Source of the DNA: Dietzia sp032248695
Lineage (GTDB): Bacteria; Actinomycetota; Actinomycetes; Mycobacteriales; Mycobacteriaceae
Direction of reading: 5' to 3'
Assembly: GCF_032248695.1 (NCBI RefSeq)
Contig: NZ_JAVHXC010000001.1
Coordinates: 124,001-188,000 of the forward strand
Length of the DNA: 64,000 bases
Shown piece after piece: positions 51,100 through 58,996 of this stretch. The translations under genes were made by a program, and so were the position numbers. Position 1 is the first letter of the stretch. Each line of letters begins with the position of its first letter. A model generated the notes under the pieces. It saw only the letters and a program-made list of their open reading frames with translations, was not told where the DNA came from and ran no database searches.

Positions 51100-52314
51100 A
51101 TGAATGTTACGGGTGGCGAGATGTTCGACGTCGCCGTCGTCGGGCTCGGACCCGCCGGCCGCGCGCTCGCCTCCCGCTGCGCCGCAGCCGGGCTCACGGT
51201 GCTGGCGCTCGATCCGCGGCCCGACGCCCCGTGGCACCAGACGCTGTCGGTGTGGGCCGACCAGGTCCCGCCGTGGCTGCGCCCGGAGGCGTGCGGGATC
51301 GACGTGGTGGCGCACCGGGTCTCCTCGCCCGCTCTGTACGCGCCCGGGCGTGCGGTGCTCCAGCGCGAGTACGCGGTGCTCGACAACGACGCCCTGCGGC
51401 GTGCGCTGCCGCTCGGCCCGGGGGTGACCGTCGAGCGGGAGACGGTCGACGACGCCGACCTGCGCGGCCTGACCGCGCGGGCGCACCGCGTGGTGGACTG
51501 CCGCGGCGCCGGGGGCCGCCTCAACCGGGGGCCGCTGCAGACGGCCTACGGCATCGTCGTGGATGCCGCCGACGCGGCGCCGGCCCTGGGCGGGGAGGCC
51601 GCCCTGTTCATGGACTGGCGCACCGACTATGCGCACGGTGGGAGCGACGACGACGACGAGATCGGCCCCAGCTTCCTGTACGCGATCCCCCTGTCCGCGG
51701 ACAGGGTTCTGCTCGAGGAGACGTGTCTGGCGGGGCTGCCCGCCCCGGGTCCCGCCGTCCTGGCGAGCCGGCTGCGCTCGCGCCTGGCGGGCCGGGGGGT
51801 GTCGCGCGCGGCGATCGACGAACCGCTGTCGGTCGAGCGGGTGCGTATCCCGCTGGTGCCGCGGCCGGGCGGGGCGGGCGACCCGCTGGTCGAGGCGTTC
51901 GGCACGGCCGGCGGTCACGGGCACGCGGCGACGGGGTATTCGGTGGCCGCGATGCTCGAGGCCGTTCCGGCGGCCGTCCTCGCGCTCGGGGCCGGCTACC
52001 CGCTTCCCGAGCCCCGCTCGCCCCTGAGCACGACCCTTCACGGCGTGGGCCTGCGGGCGCTGCTCCGGGCCGACGACCGGACCCTCCGGGCGCTGTTCGC
52101 CGCGTTCGGTCGGCTCGACGGTCGCCGTCAGAGGTGGTTCCTCGACGCGGCGAGCCCGTCGTATCAGGTGGCCGCCGCGATGTGGGGCATGTGGCTGTCC
52201 ATGCCCGTCCGGGACAAGGCCGGGATGGTGGCGGCGGTGGTGCGGCCGTCCGCCCGTCGTGCGGTCCGGGCGGGCGGACCGGCTCGAACGTTGCCTCCGG
52301 CTCCAGCCGGGTGA
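51100..52314 (+). CDS. crtL: Lycopene beta-cyclase-like FAD-dependent protein
   Basis: A 404-residue flavoprotein of the CrtL/lycopene cyclase family. VAVVGLGPAGRALASRCAAAGL is the dinucleotide fold; LSVWADQVPPWL resembles the D-x4-F/W-x-D segment region; GPSFLYAIPLSADRVLLEETCLAG is the key family motif (FLYAMP...LEETCL) with the catalytic Glu; GTAGGHGHAATGYSVAAMLE is the C-terminal FAD-contact motif. It should cyclise lycopene ends to beta rings; carotenoid pigments are common in Dietzia-like actinobacteria. No other carotenoid gene is in the window, so it is isolated. The start at 51100 is from the -10 element; ATG 51121 is an alternative. Confidence 0.78.
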   Translation: MNVTGGEMFDVAVVGLGPAGRALASRCAAAGLTVLALDPRPDAPWHQTLSVWADQVPPWLRPEACGIDVVAHRVSSPALYAPGRAVLQREYAVLDNDALRRALPLGPGVTVERETVDDADLRGLTARAHRVVDCRGAGGRLNRGPLQTAYGIVVDAADAAPALGGEAALFMDWRTDYAHGGSDDDDEIGPSFLYAIPLSADRVLLEETCLAGLPAPGPAVLASRLRSRLAGRGVSRAAIDEPLSVERVRIPLVPRPGGAGDPLVEAFGTAGGHGHAATGYSVAAMLEAVPAAVLALGAGYPLPEPRSPLSTTLHGVGLRALLRADDRTLRALFAAFGRLDGRRQRWFLDAASPSYQVAAAMWGMWLSMPVRDKAGMVAAVVRPSARRAVRAGGPARTLPPAPAG

Positions 52315-52328
52315 GGTAGAACGAGAGC

Positions 52329-52354
52329 GCCCGCCCCGTGTGAACGGAGCGGGC
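52329..52354. terminator. Hairpin between convergent cyclase and sufT genes
   Basis: Arms 52329-52339 and 52344-52354 pair over 11 positions with one C/A mismatch and a GTGA loop, 15 nt after the cyclase stop. Its architecture resembles the hairpin at 47063-47090. Confidence 0.55.
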
Positions 52355-52402
52355 ACTCGTCGGCTCGAGGGACCGGCGCGGAGCGGTCGTCGCGAGACGG
52401 GG

Positions 52403-52873
52403 CTATACGGTGAAACCGATGGCCCGCAGCTGCTCCCGGCCCTCGTCGGTGATCATCTGGGGGCCCCACGGCGGCATCCAGACCCAGTTGAGCTCGAGTT
52501 CGTTGACGAGGTCGGCCCCGATGGTCGCGGAGCGGGCCTGGTCCTCGATCACGTCGGTGAGCGGGCAGGCCGCCGACGTCAGGGTCATGTCGACGCGCGC
52601 GATGGTCGATCCCTCGGTCTCGCCGGGGCGGACCCAGATGTCGTAGACCAGACCCAGGTCGACGACGTTGATGCCCAGCTCGGGGTCGACCACGTCGCGC
52701 ATGGCCTCCTCGAGATCGGCGACCAGCGCGAGGTCCTCCTCGGACTGCTCCGGCCGGTTGGGGTCGGGGCGGAACTCGCCGTTGTAGGCGGTCCCCGCGG
52801 GCGTGTCGTTCTCGGCGGCCGACGTGGGGTCGTCGACCGCGGGATCGTTGGCAGGTGTCATCTGCTCGGTCAT
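52403..52873 (-). CDS. sufT: SufT/MIP18 (DUF59) Fe-S assembly factor
   Basis: A 156-residue protein with a disordered acidic N-terminus (about 1-45) and a DUF59 domain: EEAMRDVVDPELGINVVDLGLVYDI is the hallmark, and TLTSAACPLTDVIEDQ holds the reactive Cys. VWMPPWGPQMITDEGREQLRAIGF is the conserved C-terminus. It aids maturation of Fe-S proteins with the Suf machine. The ATG at 52873 has GGAGTG upstream and lies 6 nt after the sufU stop. It is the last gene of the suf operon, as in Rv1466. Confidence 0.93.
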   Translation of the reverse strand: MTEQMTPANDPAVDDPTSAAENDTPAGTAYNGEFRPDPNRPEQSEEDLALVADLEEAMRDVVDPELGINVVDLGLVYDIWVRPGETEGSTIARVDMTLTSAACPLTDVIEDQARSATIGADLVNELELNWVWMPPWGPQMITDEGREQLRAIGFTV

Positions 52874-52879
52874 GTCACA

Positions 52880-53332
52880 TCACTCCTGATGGTGTTCGGT
52901 CTGTCGGCCGAGGGCGTCCTTGAACGCCATCCAGCCCAGCAGGGCGCACTTGACCCGCGCGGGGTACCGCGACACCCCGGCCAGGGCCACGGCGTCGTCG
53001 AGGACCTCCTCGTCGCCCTCGTCCTGGCCGCGGGAGGAGATCATCGCCTGGAAGGCGTCGACGACCTCGAGAGACTCCTCCACCCGACGGCCGACCAGGA
53101 GGTCGGCCATCATCGAGGTGGAGGCCTGGCTGATGGAGCAGCCCTGTGCGTCGTAGGACACGTCCTCCACGGTGGTCAGGTCATCCGACAAGCGCAACCG
53201 GAGGGTCAGCTCGTCGCCACACGTCGGGTTGACGTGGTGCACCTCGGCACCGAAGGGCTCTCGCAGCCCGCTGTGGTGCGGGTGGCGGTAGTGGTCGAGG
53301 ATGACCTCCTGGTACATCTGCTCGAGCTTCAC
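52880..53332 (-). CDS. sufU: SufU-type zinc-dependent sulfur-transfer protein
   Basis: A 150-residue SufU. The three conserved Cys and an Asp that bind zinc and accept sulfur from SufS are seen in NPTCGDEL (about 40), GCSISQAST (about 66) and VKCALLGW (about 128). LDHYRHPHHSG near the N-terminus is typical. The insert between the second and third Cys, longer than in IscU, distinguishes SufU. The GTG at 53332 overlaps the sufS stop (GTGA), so sulfur donor and acceptor are co-translated. Confidence 0.95.
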   Translation of the reverse strand: MKLEQMYQEVILDHYRHPHHSGLREPFGAEVHHVNPTCGDELTLRLRLSDDLTTVEDVSYDAQGCSISQASTSMMADLLVGRRVEESLEVVDAFQAMISSRGQDEGDEEVLDDAVALAGVSRYPARVKCALLGWMAFKDALGRQTEHHQE

Positions 53333-54591
53333 TTCAGCCCACCCCCGTCGACTCCGAAGAACTCCCGGGCTCGGCGCAGGGACCGGGCCAGGGCCTCGAC
53401 CTCGTCGAGGGTGTTGTACAGCGCGAACGACGCCCGCACGGTGGACTGGACACCGAGGCGCCGGTGCAGCGGCCACGCGCAGTGGTGGCCCACGCGGACG
53501 GCCACGCCGTCGTCGTCGAGCACCTGGCTCACGTCGTGGGCGTGGATGCCGTCCACGACGAACGAGACGGCGCCGCCCCGGGAGACCATGTCGGTCGGAC
53601 CGACGATCCGGATCCCCGGGATCTCCTGCAGGGCCTCGAGCGCGGCTACGGTGAGTGCCTCCTCGTGGCGGGCGATGGTCTCCATCCCGATCGCCTCGAG
53701 GTAGCGCACCGCGGCGGCCAGGCCGACGGCCTGCGAGACCATCGGCACGCCCGCCTCGAACCGCTGCGGCGGCTCGGCGTACGTCGACTCCTCCATCGTC
53801 ACGGTGGAGATCATCGACCCGCCCGTGAGCACGGGCGGCATCGCGTGCAGCAGCTCCCGGCGGCCGTAGAGCACGCCGATCCCGGTGGGGCCGAGCATCT
53901 TGTGGCCGGAGAAGGCGGCGAAGTCCACACCGAGCCCGTGGAAGTCCACGGCCATGTGCGGCACCGACTGGCAGGCGTCCAGCACGACCAGCGCGCCGAC
54001 CGCGCGGGCCGCGTCGACAACGCGGGCCACGTCGGTGACCGCGCCGGTCACGTTGGACTGGTGGGTCACGGCGACGACCTTGACGGCGTCGGTGAGCTCG
54101 AGCGAGTCGAGGTCGATCCGGCCGTCGTCGGTCACGCCGTACCAGCGCAGGGTCGCGCCGGTGCGCCGGCACAGCTCCTGCCAGGGCACCAGGTTCGCGT
54201 GATGCTCGAGCTCGCTGATGACGACCTCGTCGCCGGGGCCGACGGCGTGCGCGCCGAACCGCTGGTCCCCCAGGGCGAACGCCACGAGGTTGAGTCCCTC
54301 GGTGGCGTTCTTGGTGAAGACCAGCTCGTCCACGTCGGCCCCGACGAACCGCGCGATGTCCGCGCGGGCGCCCTCGTAGGCGTCCGTGGCCTCCTCGGCG
54401 AGCTGGTGCGCACCACGGTGGACCGCGGCGTTGGAGTGCAGGAGGAAGTCCCGCTCGGCGTCGAGCACCGGCGTCGGGCGCTGCGACGTCGCCCCGGAGT
54501 CGAGGTAGACCAGGGGCTTTCCGTCACGGACCGTCCGCGACAGGATCGGGAAATCCGCGCGGACTGCTGTCAGGTCGAGGGTCGAGGTCAT
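53329..54591 (-). CDS. sufS: Cysteine desulfurase, SufS type
   Basis: A 420-residue PLP enzyme that takes sulfur from cysteine for Fe-S clusters. LVYLDSGATSQRPTPVLDA is the N-terminal signature; EHHANLVPW carries the PLP-stacking His; VVLDACQSVPH the Asp/Gln; DFAAFSGHKMLGPTGIGVLYG the Schiff-base Lys; RVGHHCAWPLHRRLG the persulfide Cys on the short group II loop. The ATG at 54591 follows the sufC stop by 19 bp, and the stop overlaps sufU. Confidence 0.97.
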   Translation of the reverse strand: MTSTLDLTAVRADFPILSRTVRDGKPLVYLDSGATSQRPTPVLDAERDFLLHSNAAVHRGAHQLAEEATDAYEGARADIARFVGADVDELVFTKNATEGLNLVAFALGDQRFGAHAVGPGDEVVISELEHHANLVPWQELCRRTGATLRWYGVTDDGRIDLDSLELTDAVKVVAVTHQSNVTGAVTDVARVVDAARAVGALVVLDACQSVPHMAVDFHGLGVDFAAFSGHKMLGPTGIGVLYGRRELLHAMPPVLTGGSMISTVTMEESTYAEPPQRFEAGVPMVSQAVGLAAAVRYLEAIGMETIARHEEALTVAALEALQEIPGIRIVGPTDMVSRGGAVSFVVDGIHAHDVSQVLDDDGVAVRVGHHCAWPLHRRLGVQSTVRASFALYNTLDEVEALARSLRRAREFFGVDGGGLK

Positions 54592-54610
54592 GTTCTCCCA
54601 GCTGTTCCGA

Positions 54611-55381
54611 TCAGGCGGTGGCCGGCGTCAGGTACTTCTCGTACCCGTTGGCCTCGAGCTCGTCGGCCAGCTCGGCGCCACCGGAGGCGGCGATGCGGCC
54701 GTCGACGAACACGTGGACGTTGTCGGGCTTGATGTACTGCAGGATGCGGGTGTAGTGCGTGATGAGCAGGATGCCGCCGTTCTCCTCCGCCTTGTAGCGG
54801 TTGACACCCTCGGACACGACACGCAGCGCGTCCACGTCGAGGCCGGAGTCGGTCTCGTCGAGCACGGCGATCTTCGGCTTGAGCAGGTCGAGCTGGAGGA
54901 TCTCGTGGCGCTTCTTCTCGCCGCCCGAGAAGCCCTCGTTGACGCTGCGCTCGGAGAACGCGGGGTCGAAGTCGAGGTCGGCCATGGCCTCCTTGACCTC
55001 CTTGACCCAGTGGCGCAGCTTGGGGGCCTCACCGCGCACGGCGGTGGCCGCGGTGCGCAGGAAGTTGGCGGTGGAGACGCCGGGGATCTCGGTGGGGTAC
55101 TGCATGGCCAGGAACAGGCCGGCGCGGGCCCGCTCGTCGACCTCCATGGACAGCACGTCCTCGCCGTCGAGGGTCACGGTGCCGCCGGTGACCTCGTACT
55201 TGGGGTGGCCGGCGATGACGTAGGCCAGGGTCGACTTGCCGGAGCCGTTGGGGCCCATGATGGCGTGGGTCTGGCCCGACTCGATGGTGAGGTCGACGCC
55301 CTTGAGGATCTCGACGGTCTCGGGTGAGTCCTCGGTCGCGGCGACGCGGGCCGTCAGGCCCTTGATCTCGAGAGTGGTCAT
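54611..55381 (-). CDS. sufC: Fe-S assembly ATPase SufC
   Basis: A 256-residue ABC-type ATPase that drives the SufBCD scaffold. Walker A is MGPNGSGKSTLAYVIAG, the Q loop lies in LAMQYPTEIPGV, the signature is NEGFSGGEKKRHEILQ (the SufC form of the ABC signature), and Walker B is IAVLDETDSGLDVDAL. THYTRILQYIKPDNVHVF is the His switch. The length is normal. It lies between sufD (61 bp gap) and sufS. Confidence 0.98.
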   Translation of the reverse strand: MTTLEIKGLTARVAATEDSPETVEILKGVDLTIESGQTHAIMGPNGSGKSTLAYVIAGHPKYEVTGGTVTLDGEDVLSMEVDERARAGLFLAMQYPTEIPGVSTANFLRTAATAVRGEAPKLRHWVKEVKEAMADLDFDPAFSERSVNEGFSGGEKKRHEILQLDLLKPKIAVLDETDSGLDVDALRVVSEGVNRYKAEENGGILLITHYTRILQYIKPDNVHVFVDGRIAASGGAELADELEANGYEKYLTPATA

Positions 55382-55442
55382 TGATGTGCTCGCAATCTGT
55401 GAGAGAAGTCTTCGGGGGTCGGTCGGGGGCGGGCGGGGTCGG

Positions 55443-56651
55443 TCAGATGCCGGAGGACTGCAGCTCCAGCTCGACGGCCTCGGTGATCCGCTCGCGTACC
55501 TCGGGCACGCCGATGCGGTTGATCACCTCGCCGAAGAACCCGCGGACGACGAGGCGTCGCGCGACGTCCTCGGCGATGCCCCGCGACATGAGGTAGAACA
55601 GGTGCTCCTCGTCGAACCGGCCGACGGCGCTGGCGTGGCCGGCCCCGGCGATCTCGCCGGTCTCGATCTCGAGGTTCGGCACCGAGTCGGCGCGGGCGCC
55701 GTCGGTGAGCACGAGGTTGCGGTTCATCTCGTAGGTGTCGGTGCCCACGGCCGCCGCGCGGATGAGGACGTCGCCGATCCAGACGGTGTGCGCGTCCGGG
55801 AGGTTCGACGAGGCGTCGCCCTGCAGCGCGCCCTTGTACAGGATGCGGGAGGTGCAGTTGGGGACCGAGTGGTCCACGAGCAGGCGGTGCTCGAGGTGCT
55901 GACCGTCGTCCGCGTAGTACAGGCCGTTCAGCGTGACCGTTCCGCCGGGAGCGGTGAAGCGCGCGAACGGTGAGACCCGCACGACCTCGCCGCCGAACGT
56001 CACCGTGGTGTAGGTGAGCGTCGCGTCGCGACCGACCTGCAGGTGGTGACCGGCGAGGTGGAGGGCGTCGTCGTCCCAGTCCTGGATGAGGACGACCTCG
56101 AGGTGCGCGGAGTCACCCACGATGAACTCGACGTTCTCGGCGATGGTGCCGCCGCCCCGCTGGTCCACGACGAAGGTCGCGTTGGCGAACGGCTCGAGGC
56201 GGACCTGGGTGTGGCCGTAGGCCAGCTCGCCCTCGCCCGGCCCGTCGACGGTGACGTACACGGGCTCGTCGAGGACGACCTCCTTGGCGACGGTGATGAC
56301 CGTGGCCTCGGTGGACGAGCTGTAGGCCTGCGCGGCCACGCGGTCGCGGGGCGCTCCGGCCTCGCCGACGCGCTTGTCGTCCATGGCGACGGTCTCCACC
56401 GTGAGGCCGTCGCGCTCGGCGACCGACGCCAGCAGGCGACCGGTCGCGGTGACGTTCGAACCGTCGTGGATCCCGCGCAGACGACGCAGCGGGGTGAACC
56501 GCCAGATCTCGTCCTTGTGGCTGGGGACCTCGAACGCGCCCACGTCGTACGAGGTGAACTGGTCGCCCTTCGTCGCGTCGACGGGGACGCCGTAGCGGTC
56601 CGTGAGGGGGGCCGGGGCGGACCCGGTGTCGGGGGTGGTCGTGTCGGTCAT
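55443..56651 (-). CDS. sufD: Fe-S assembly scaffold SufD
   Basis: A 402-residue SufD, partner of SufB and SufC. The N-terminal part contains KDEIWRFTPLRRLRG; the beta-helix runs through about 130-350; GHASAVGRFDEEHLFYLMSRGI near residue 340 is the shared SufB/SufD core motif with the conserved His, followed by ARRLVVRGFFGEVI. The start codon is the ATG at 56651, 4 nt after the sufB stop, so B and D are tightly linked. Confidence 0.95.
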   Translation of the reverse strand: MTDTTTPDTGSAPAPLTDRYGVPVDATKGDQFTSYDVGAFEVPSHKDEIWRFTPLRRLRGIHDGSNVTATGRLLASVAERDGLTVETVAMDDKRVGEAGAPRDRVAAQAYSSSTEATVITVAKEVVLDEPVYVTVDGPGEGELAYGHTQVRLEPFANATFVVDQRGGGTIAENVEFIVGDSAHLEVVLIQDWDDDALHLAGHHLQVGRDATLTYTTVTFGGEVVRVSPFARFTAPGGTVTLNGLYYADDGQHLEHRLLVDHSVPNCTSRILYKGALQGDASSNLPDAHTVWIGDVLIRAAAVGTDTYEMNRNLVLTDGARADSVPNLEIETGEIAGAGHASAVGRFDEEHLFYLMSRGIAEDVARRLVVRGFFGEVINRIGVPEVRERITEAVELELQSSGI

Positions 56652-56655
56652 GGGG

Positions 56656-58107
56656 TCAGCCCACCGATCCTTCCATCTGCAGTTCGATCAGGCGGTTCAG
56701 CTCGAGCGCGTACTCCATGGGGAGCTCCTTGGCGATCGGCTCCACGAACCCGCGCACGATCATGGCCATCGCCTCGTCCTCGGCCAGGCCGCGGCTCATG
56801 AGGTAGAACAGCTGGTCCTGGCTCACCTTGGAGACCGTGGCCTCGTGCCCCAGCGTGACGTCGTCCTCGCGGATGTCGATGTAGGGGTAGGTGTCCGACC
56901 GGCTGATGTTGTCCACCAGCAGCGCGTCACACTCGACGTTCGACTTGGAGCCCTTGGCGCCGGGGTTGATCTGGATCAGCCCGCGGTACGCCGAGCGTCC
57001 GCCGCCACGCGCCACCGACTTGGAGACGATGTTCGACGAGGTGTTGGGCGCCAGGTGGAGCATCTTGGAGCCGGTGTCCTGGTGCTGGCCCTCGCCGGCG
57101 AACGCGACCGAGAGCACCTCGCCCTTGGCGTGCTCACCGGTCAGCCACACGGCCGGGTACTTCATGGTCACCTTGGAACCGATGTTGCCGTCGATCCACT
57201 CCATGGTCGCGCCCTCTTCGGCGCGGGCCCGCTTGGTGACGAGGTTGTAGACGTTGTTCGACCAGTTCTGGATGGTCGTGTAGCGGCAGCGGCCGCCCTT
57301 CTTGACGATGATCTCGACCACCGCGGAGTGCAGGGAGTCCGACTTGTAGATCGGCGCAGTGCAGCCCTCGACGTAGTGGACGTAGGCGTCCTCGTCGACG
57401 ATGATGAGCGTCCGCTCGAACTGCCCCATGTTCTCCGTGTTGATGCGGAAGTAGGCCTGCAGCGGGATGTCCACGTGCACGCCCTTGGGGACGTAGATGA
57501 ACGAGCCGCCGGACCACACCGCCGTGTTGAGGGCGGAGAACTTGTTGTCCCCGGAGGGGATGACCGAGCCGAAGTACTCCTCGAAGTACTCGGGATGCTC
57601 CTTGAGCGCCGTGTCGGTGTCCATGAAGATGACGCCCTGGCTCTCCAGGTCCTCGCGGATCTGGTGGTACACCACCTCGGACTCGTACTGCGCGGCCACG
57701 CCGGCGACGAGCCGCTGCTTCTCGGCCTCGGGGATGCCGAGCTTGTCGTAGGTGTTCTTGATGTCCTCGGGCAGGTCCTCCCAGCTGGTGGCCTGCTTCT
57801 CCGTGGAGCGGACGAAGTACTTGATGTTGTCGAAGTCGATCCCGGACAGGTCCGAGCCCCACTTGGGCATCGGCTTCTTGTCGAAGATCTTCAGCGCCTT
57901 GAGTCGCTTGTCGAGCATCCACTCGGACTCGTTCTTCTTGGCGGAGATGTCGCGCACGACCGCCTCGGACAGGCCTCGCTGCGCGGTGGCACCGGCATCG
58001 TCGGAGTCGTGCCAGCCGTAGTTGTACTGGCCGATGGAGGCGATCCGCTCCTCATCGGTGGTCGGCTCCGTGACGTCGGCCGTCACCTGATCGGGGGTGA
58101 TGGTCAT
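56656..58107 (-). CDS. sufB: Fe-S assembly scaffold SufB (no intein)
   Basis: A 483-residue SufB, the main scaffold of the SufBCD complex. IGQYNYGWHDSD and KNESEWMLDKRLKAL open the protein; VWSGGSFIYVPKGVHVDIPLQAYFRIN and VHYVEGCTAPIYKSDSLH form the beta-helix core with the conserved Cys; VSQDQLFYLMSRGLAEDEA is the C-terminal core. The reading frame is continuous; the intein found in M. tuberculosis SufB is absent. The ATG at 58107 has AAAGGACAG upstream and overlaps the sufR stop (ATGA), coupling it to the regulator. Confidence 0.97.
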   Translation of the reverse strand: MTITPDQVTADVTEPTTDEERIASIGQYNYGWHDSDDAGATAQRGLSEAVVRDISAKKNESEWMLDKRLKALKIFDKKPMPKWGSDLSGIDFDNIKYFVRSTEKQATSWEDLPEDIKNTYDKLGIPEAEKQRLVAGVAAQYESEVVYHQIREDLESQGVIFMDTDTALKEHPEYFEEYFGSVIPSGDNKFSALNTAVWSGGSFIYVPKGVHVDIPLQAYFRINTENMGQFERTLIIVDEDAYVHYVEGCTAPIYKSDSLHSAVVEIIVKKGGRCRYTTIQNWSNNVYNLVTKRARAEEGATMEWIDGNIGSKVTMKYPAVWLTGEHAKGEVLSVAFAGEGQHQDTGSKMLHLAPNTSSNIVSKSVARGGGRSAYRGLIQINPGAKGSKSNVECDALLVDNISRSDTYPYIDIREDDVTLGHEATVSKVSQDQLFYLMSRGLAEDEAMAMIVRGFVEPIAKELPMEYALELNRLIELQMEGSVG

Positions 58108-58841
58108 CGCACTGTCCTTTCGGCGGTCGGTGCCGACGCGGCTGCGTCGGCGTGTGCGGGGATCGTGGCCGCGAGATCTTCCGCGGACACGGTCCCGGTC
58201 GGGATGTTCGTGGTGCAGGCGCAGTTGCCGCCCGCGATGGTCGCGAGTCGCTGGACGTGGGTGCCCACGATTTCGGACACCACCTCCTGCTCGGCCTCGC
58301 AGAGTTCGGGGAACCGGGAGGCGACGTTCCACACCGGGCAGTGGTGCTGGCAGATCTGCAGCCCCCTGCCGGCGTCCTCCACGGACGACGCGTACCCCGC
58401 CTCGGACAGGGCCACGGCGATGTCGGTCGCGGCGCGCTCGACGTCATGGGGACCCTCGGCCGGCCGGACGTGTCCGATCACCGAGCGCACCCGCTCACGG
58501 GCGAACTCCGTGACCGCGGCCGATCCGCCGATGCGCCGCAGGGCCGTCAGCGCCTCGACCGCCAGGTGATCGTACCCGTGGCGGGCGGTGCTCCGACCGG
58601 TGGCCGTGACCTGGAACACCCGGGCCGGGCGTCCGCGGGTGCCCGCCGGCCGCGTGCGGGTGGCCTCGACCTCGCCGGCCTCGACCAGGTGGTCCAGGTG
58701 GCGTCGGACACCGGCGGCGGTGAGCCCCAGTTCCCGCCCGATCTCGGCCGCGGTGAGTGCTCCGCGTTCCAGCAGGAGTTCCCGGATCGTCGAGCGCGTG
58801 TCGGGGCGCGTACTGCTGTCTACCGCGTGCTGCACGCTCAT
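58104..58841 (-). CDS. sufR: Fe-S-sensing transcriptional repressor SufR
   Basis: A 245-residue regulator. An N-terminal winged helix is seen in ALTAAEIGRELGLTAAGVRRHLDHLVEAGEV (about 28-60) with the GRPARVF wing. The C-terminal domain has the cluster ligands: CQHHCPVW, FPELCEAE and GGNCAC (about 165-215), fitting the 4Fe-4S-binding SufR type. It should repress the suf operon when clusters are sufficient. The ATG at 58841 with GGAAGGGAG upstream is chosen over a longer frame. It is the first gene of sufR-B-D-C-S-U-T and divergent from mptB. Confidence 0.95.
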   Translation of the reverse strand: MSVQHAVDSSTRPDTRSTIRELLLERGALTAAEIGRELGLTAAGVRRHLDHLVEAGEVEATRTRPAGTRGRPARVFQVTATGRSTARHGYDHLAVEALTALRRIGGSAAVTEFARERVRSVIGHVRPAEGPHDVERAATDIAVALSEAGYASSVEDAGRGLQICQHHCPVWNVASRFPELCEAEQEVVSEIVGTHVQRLATIAGGNCACTTNIPTGTVSAEDLAATIPAHADAAASAPTAERTVR

Positions 58842-58889
58842 ACGCCACTCCCTTCCGGATATGCTCTGTGCGCCCGGGCGGGGCGCACC

Positions 58890-58927
58890 TCCTGATATTA
58901 CGCAACACATTCGTTTCGGAAATATTC
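58890..58927 (-). promoter_or_regulatory. suf promoter and probable SufR operator
   Basis: On the minus strand TAATAT (58895-58900) is the best -10 in the window, about 54 bp before the sufR start. It sits inside an AT-rich imperfect dyad that runs from GATATT (58894-58899) to AATATTC (58921-58927), with an ACACA and CGAAACGA centre. The dyad overlapping the -10 is where an autoregulating SufR would be expected to bind. I could not fit the mycobacterial SufR motif exactly. Confidence 0.55.
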
Positions 58928-58996
58928 CCCCACCCCCGGGCGCGTCCCGCGGGGCGAGAGGTTCGCCCGCGGTGGAGGTGGAGGAGGGAGCAGGCG

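Noticed and set aside
56656..58107. Intein in SufB
   Set aside because: M. tuberculosis SufB carries one, but this frame is a plain 483 residues with uninterrupted core motifs.
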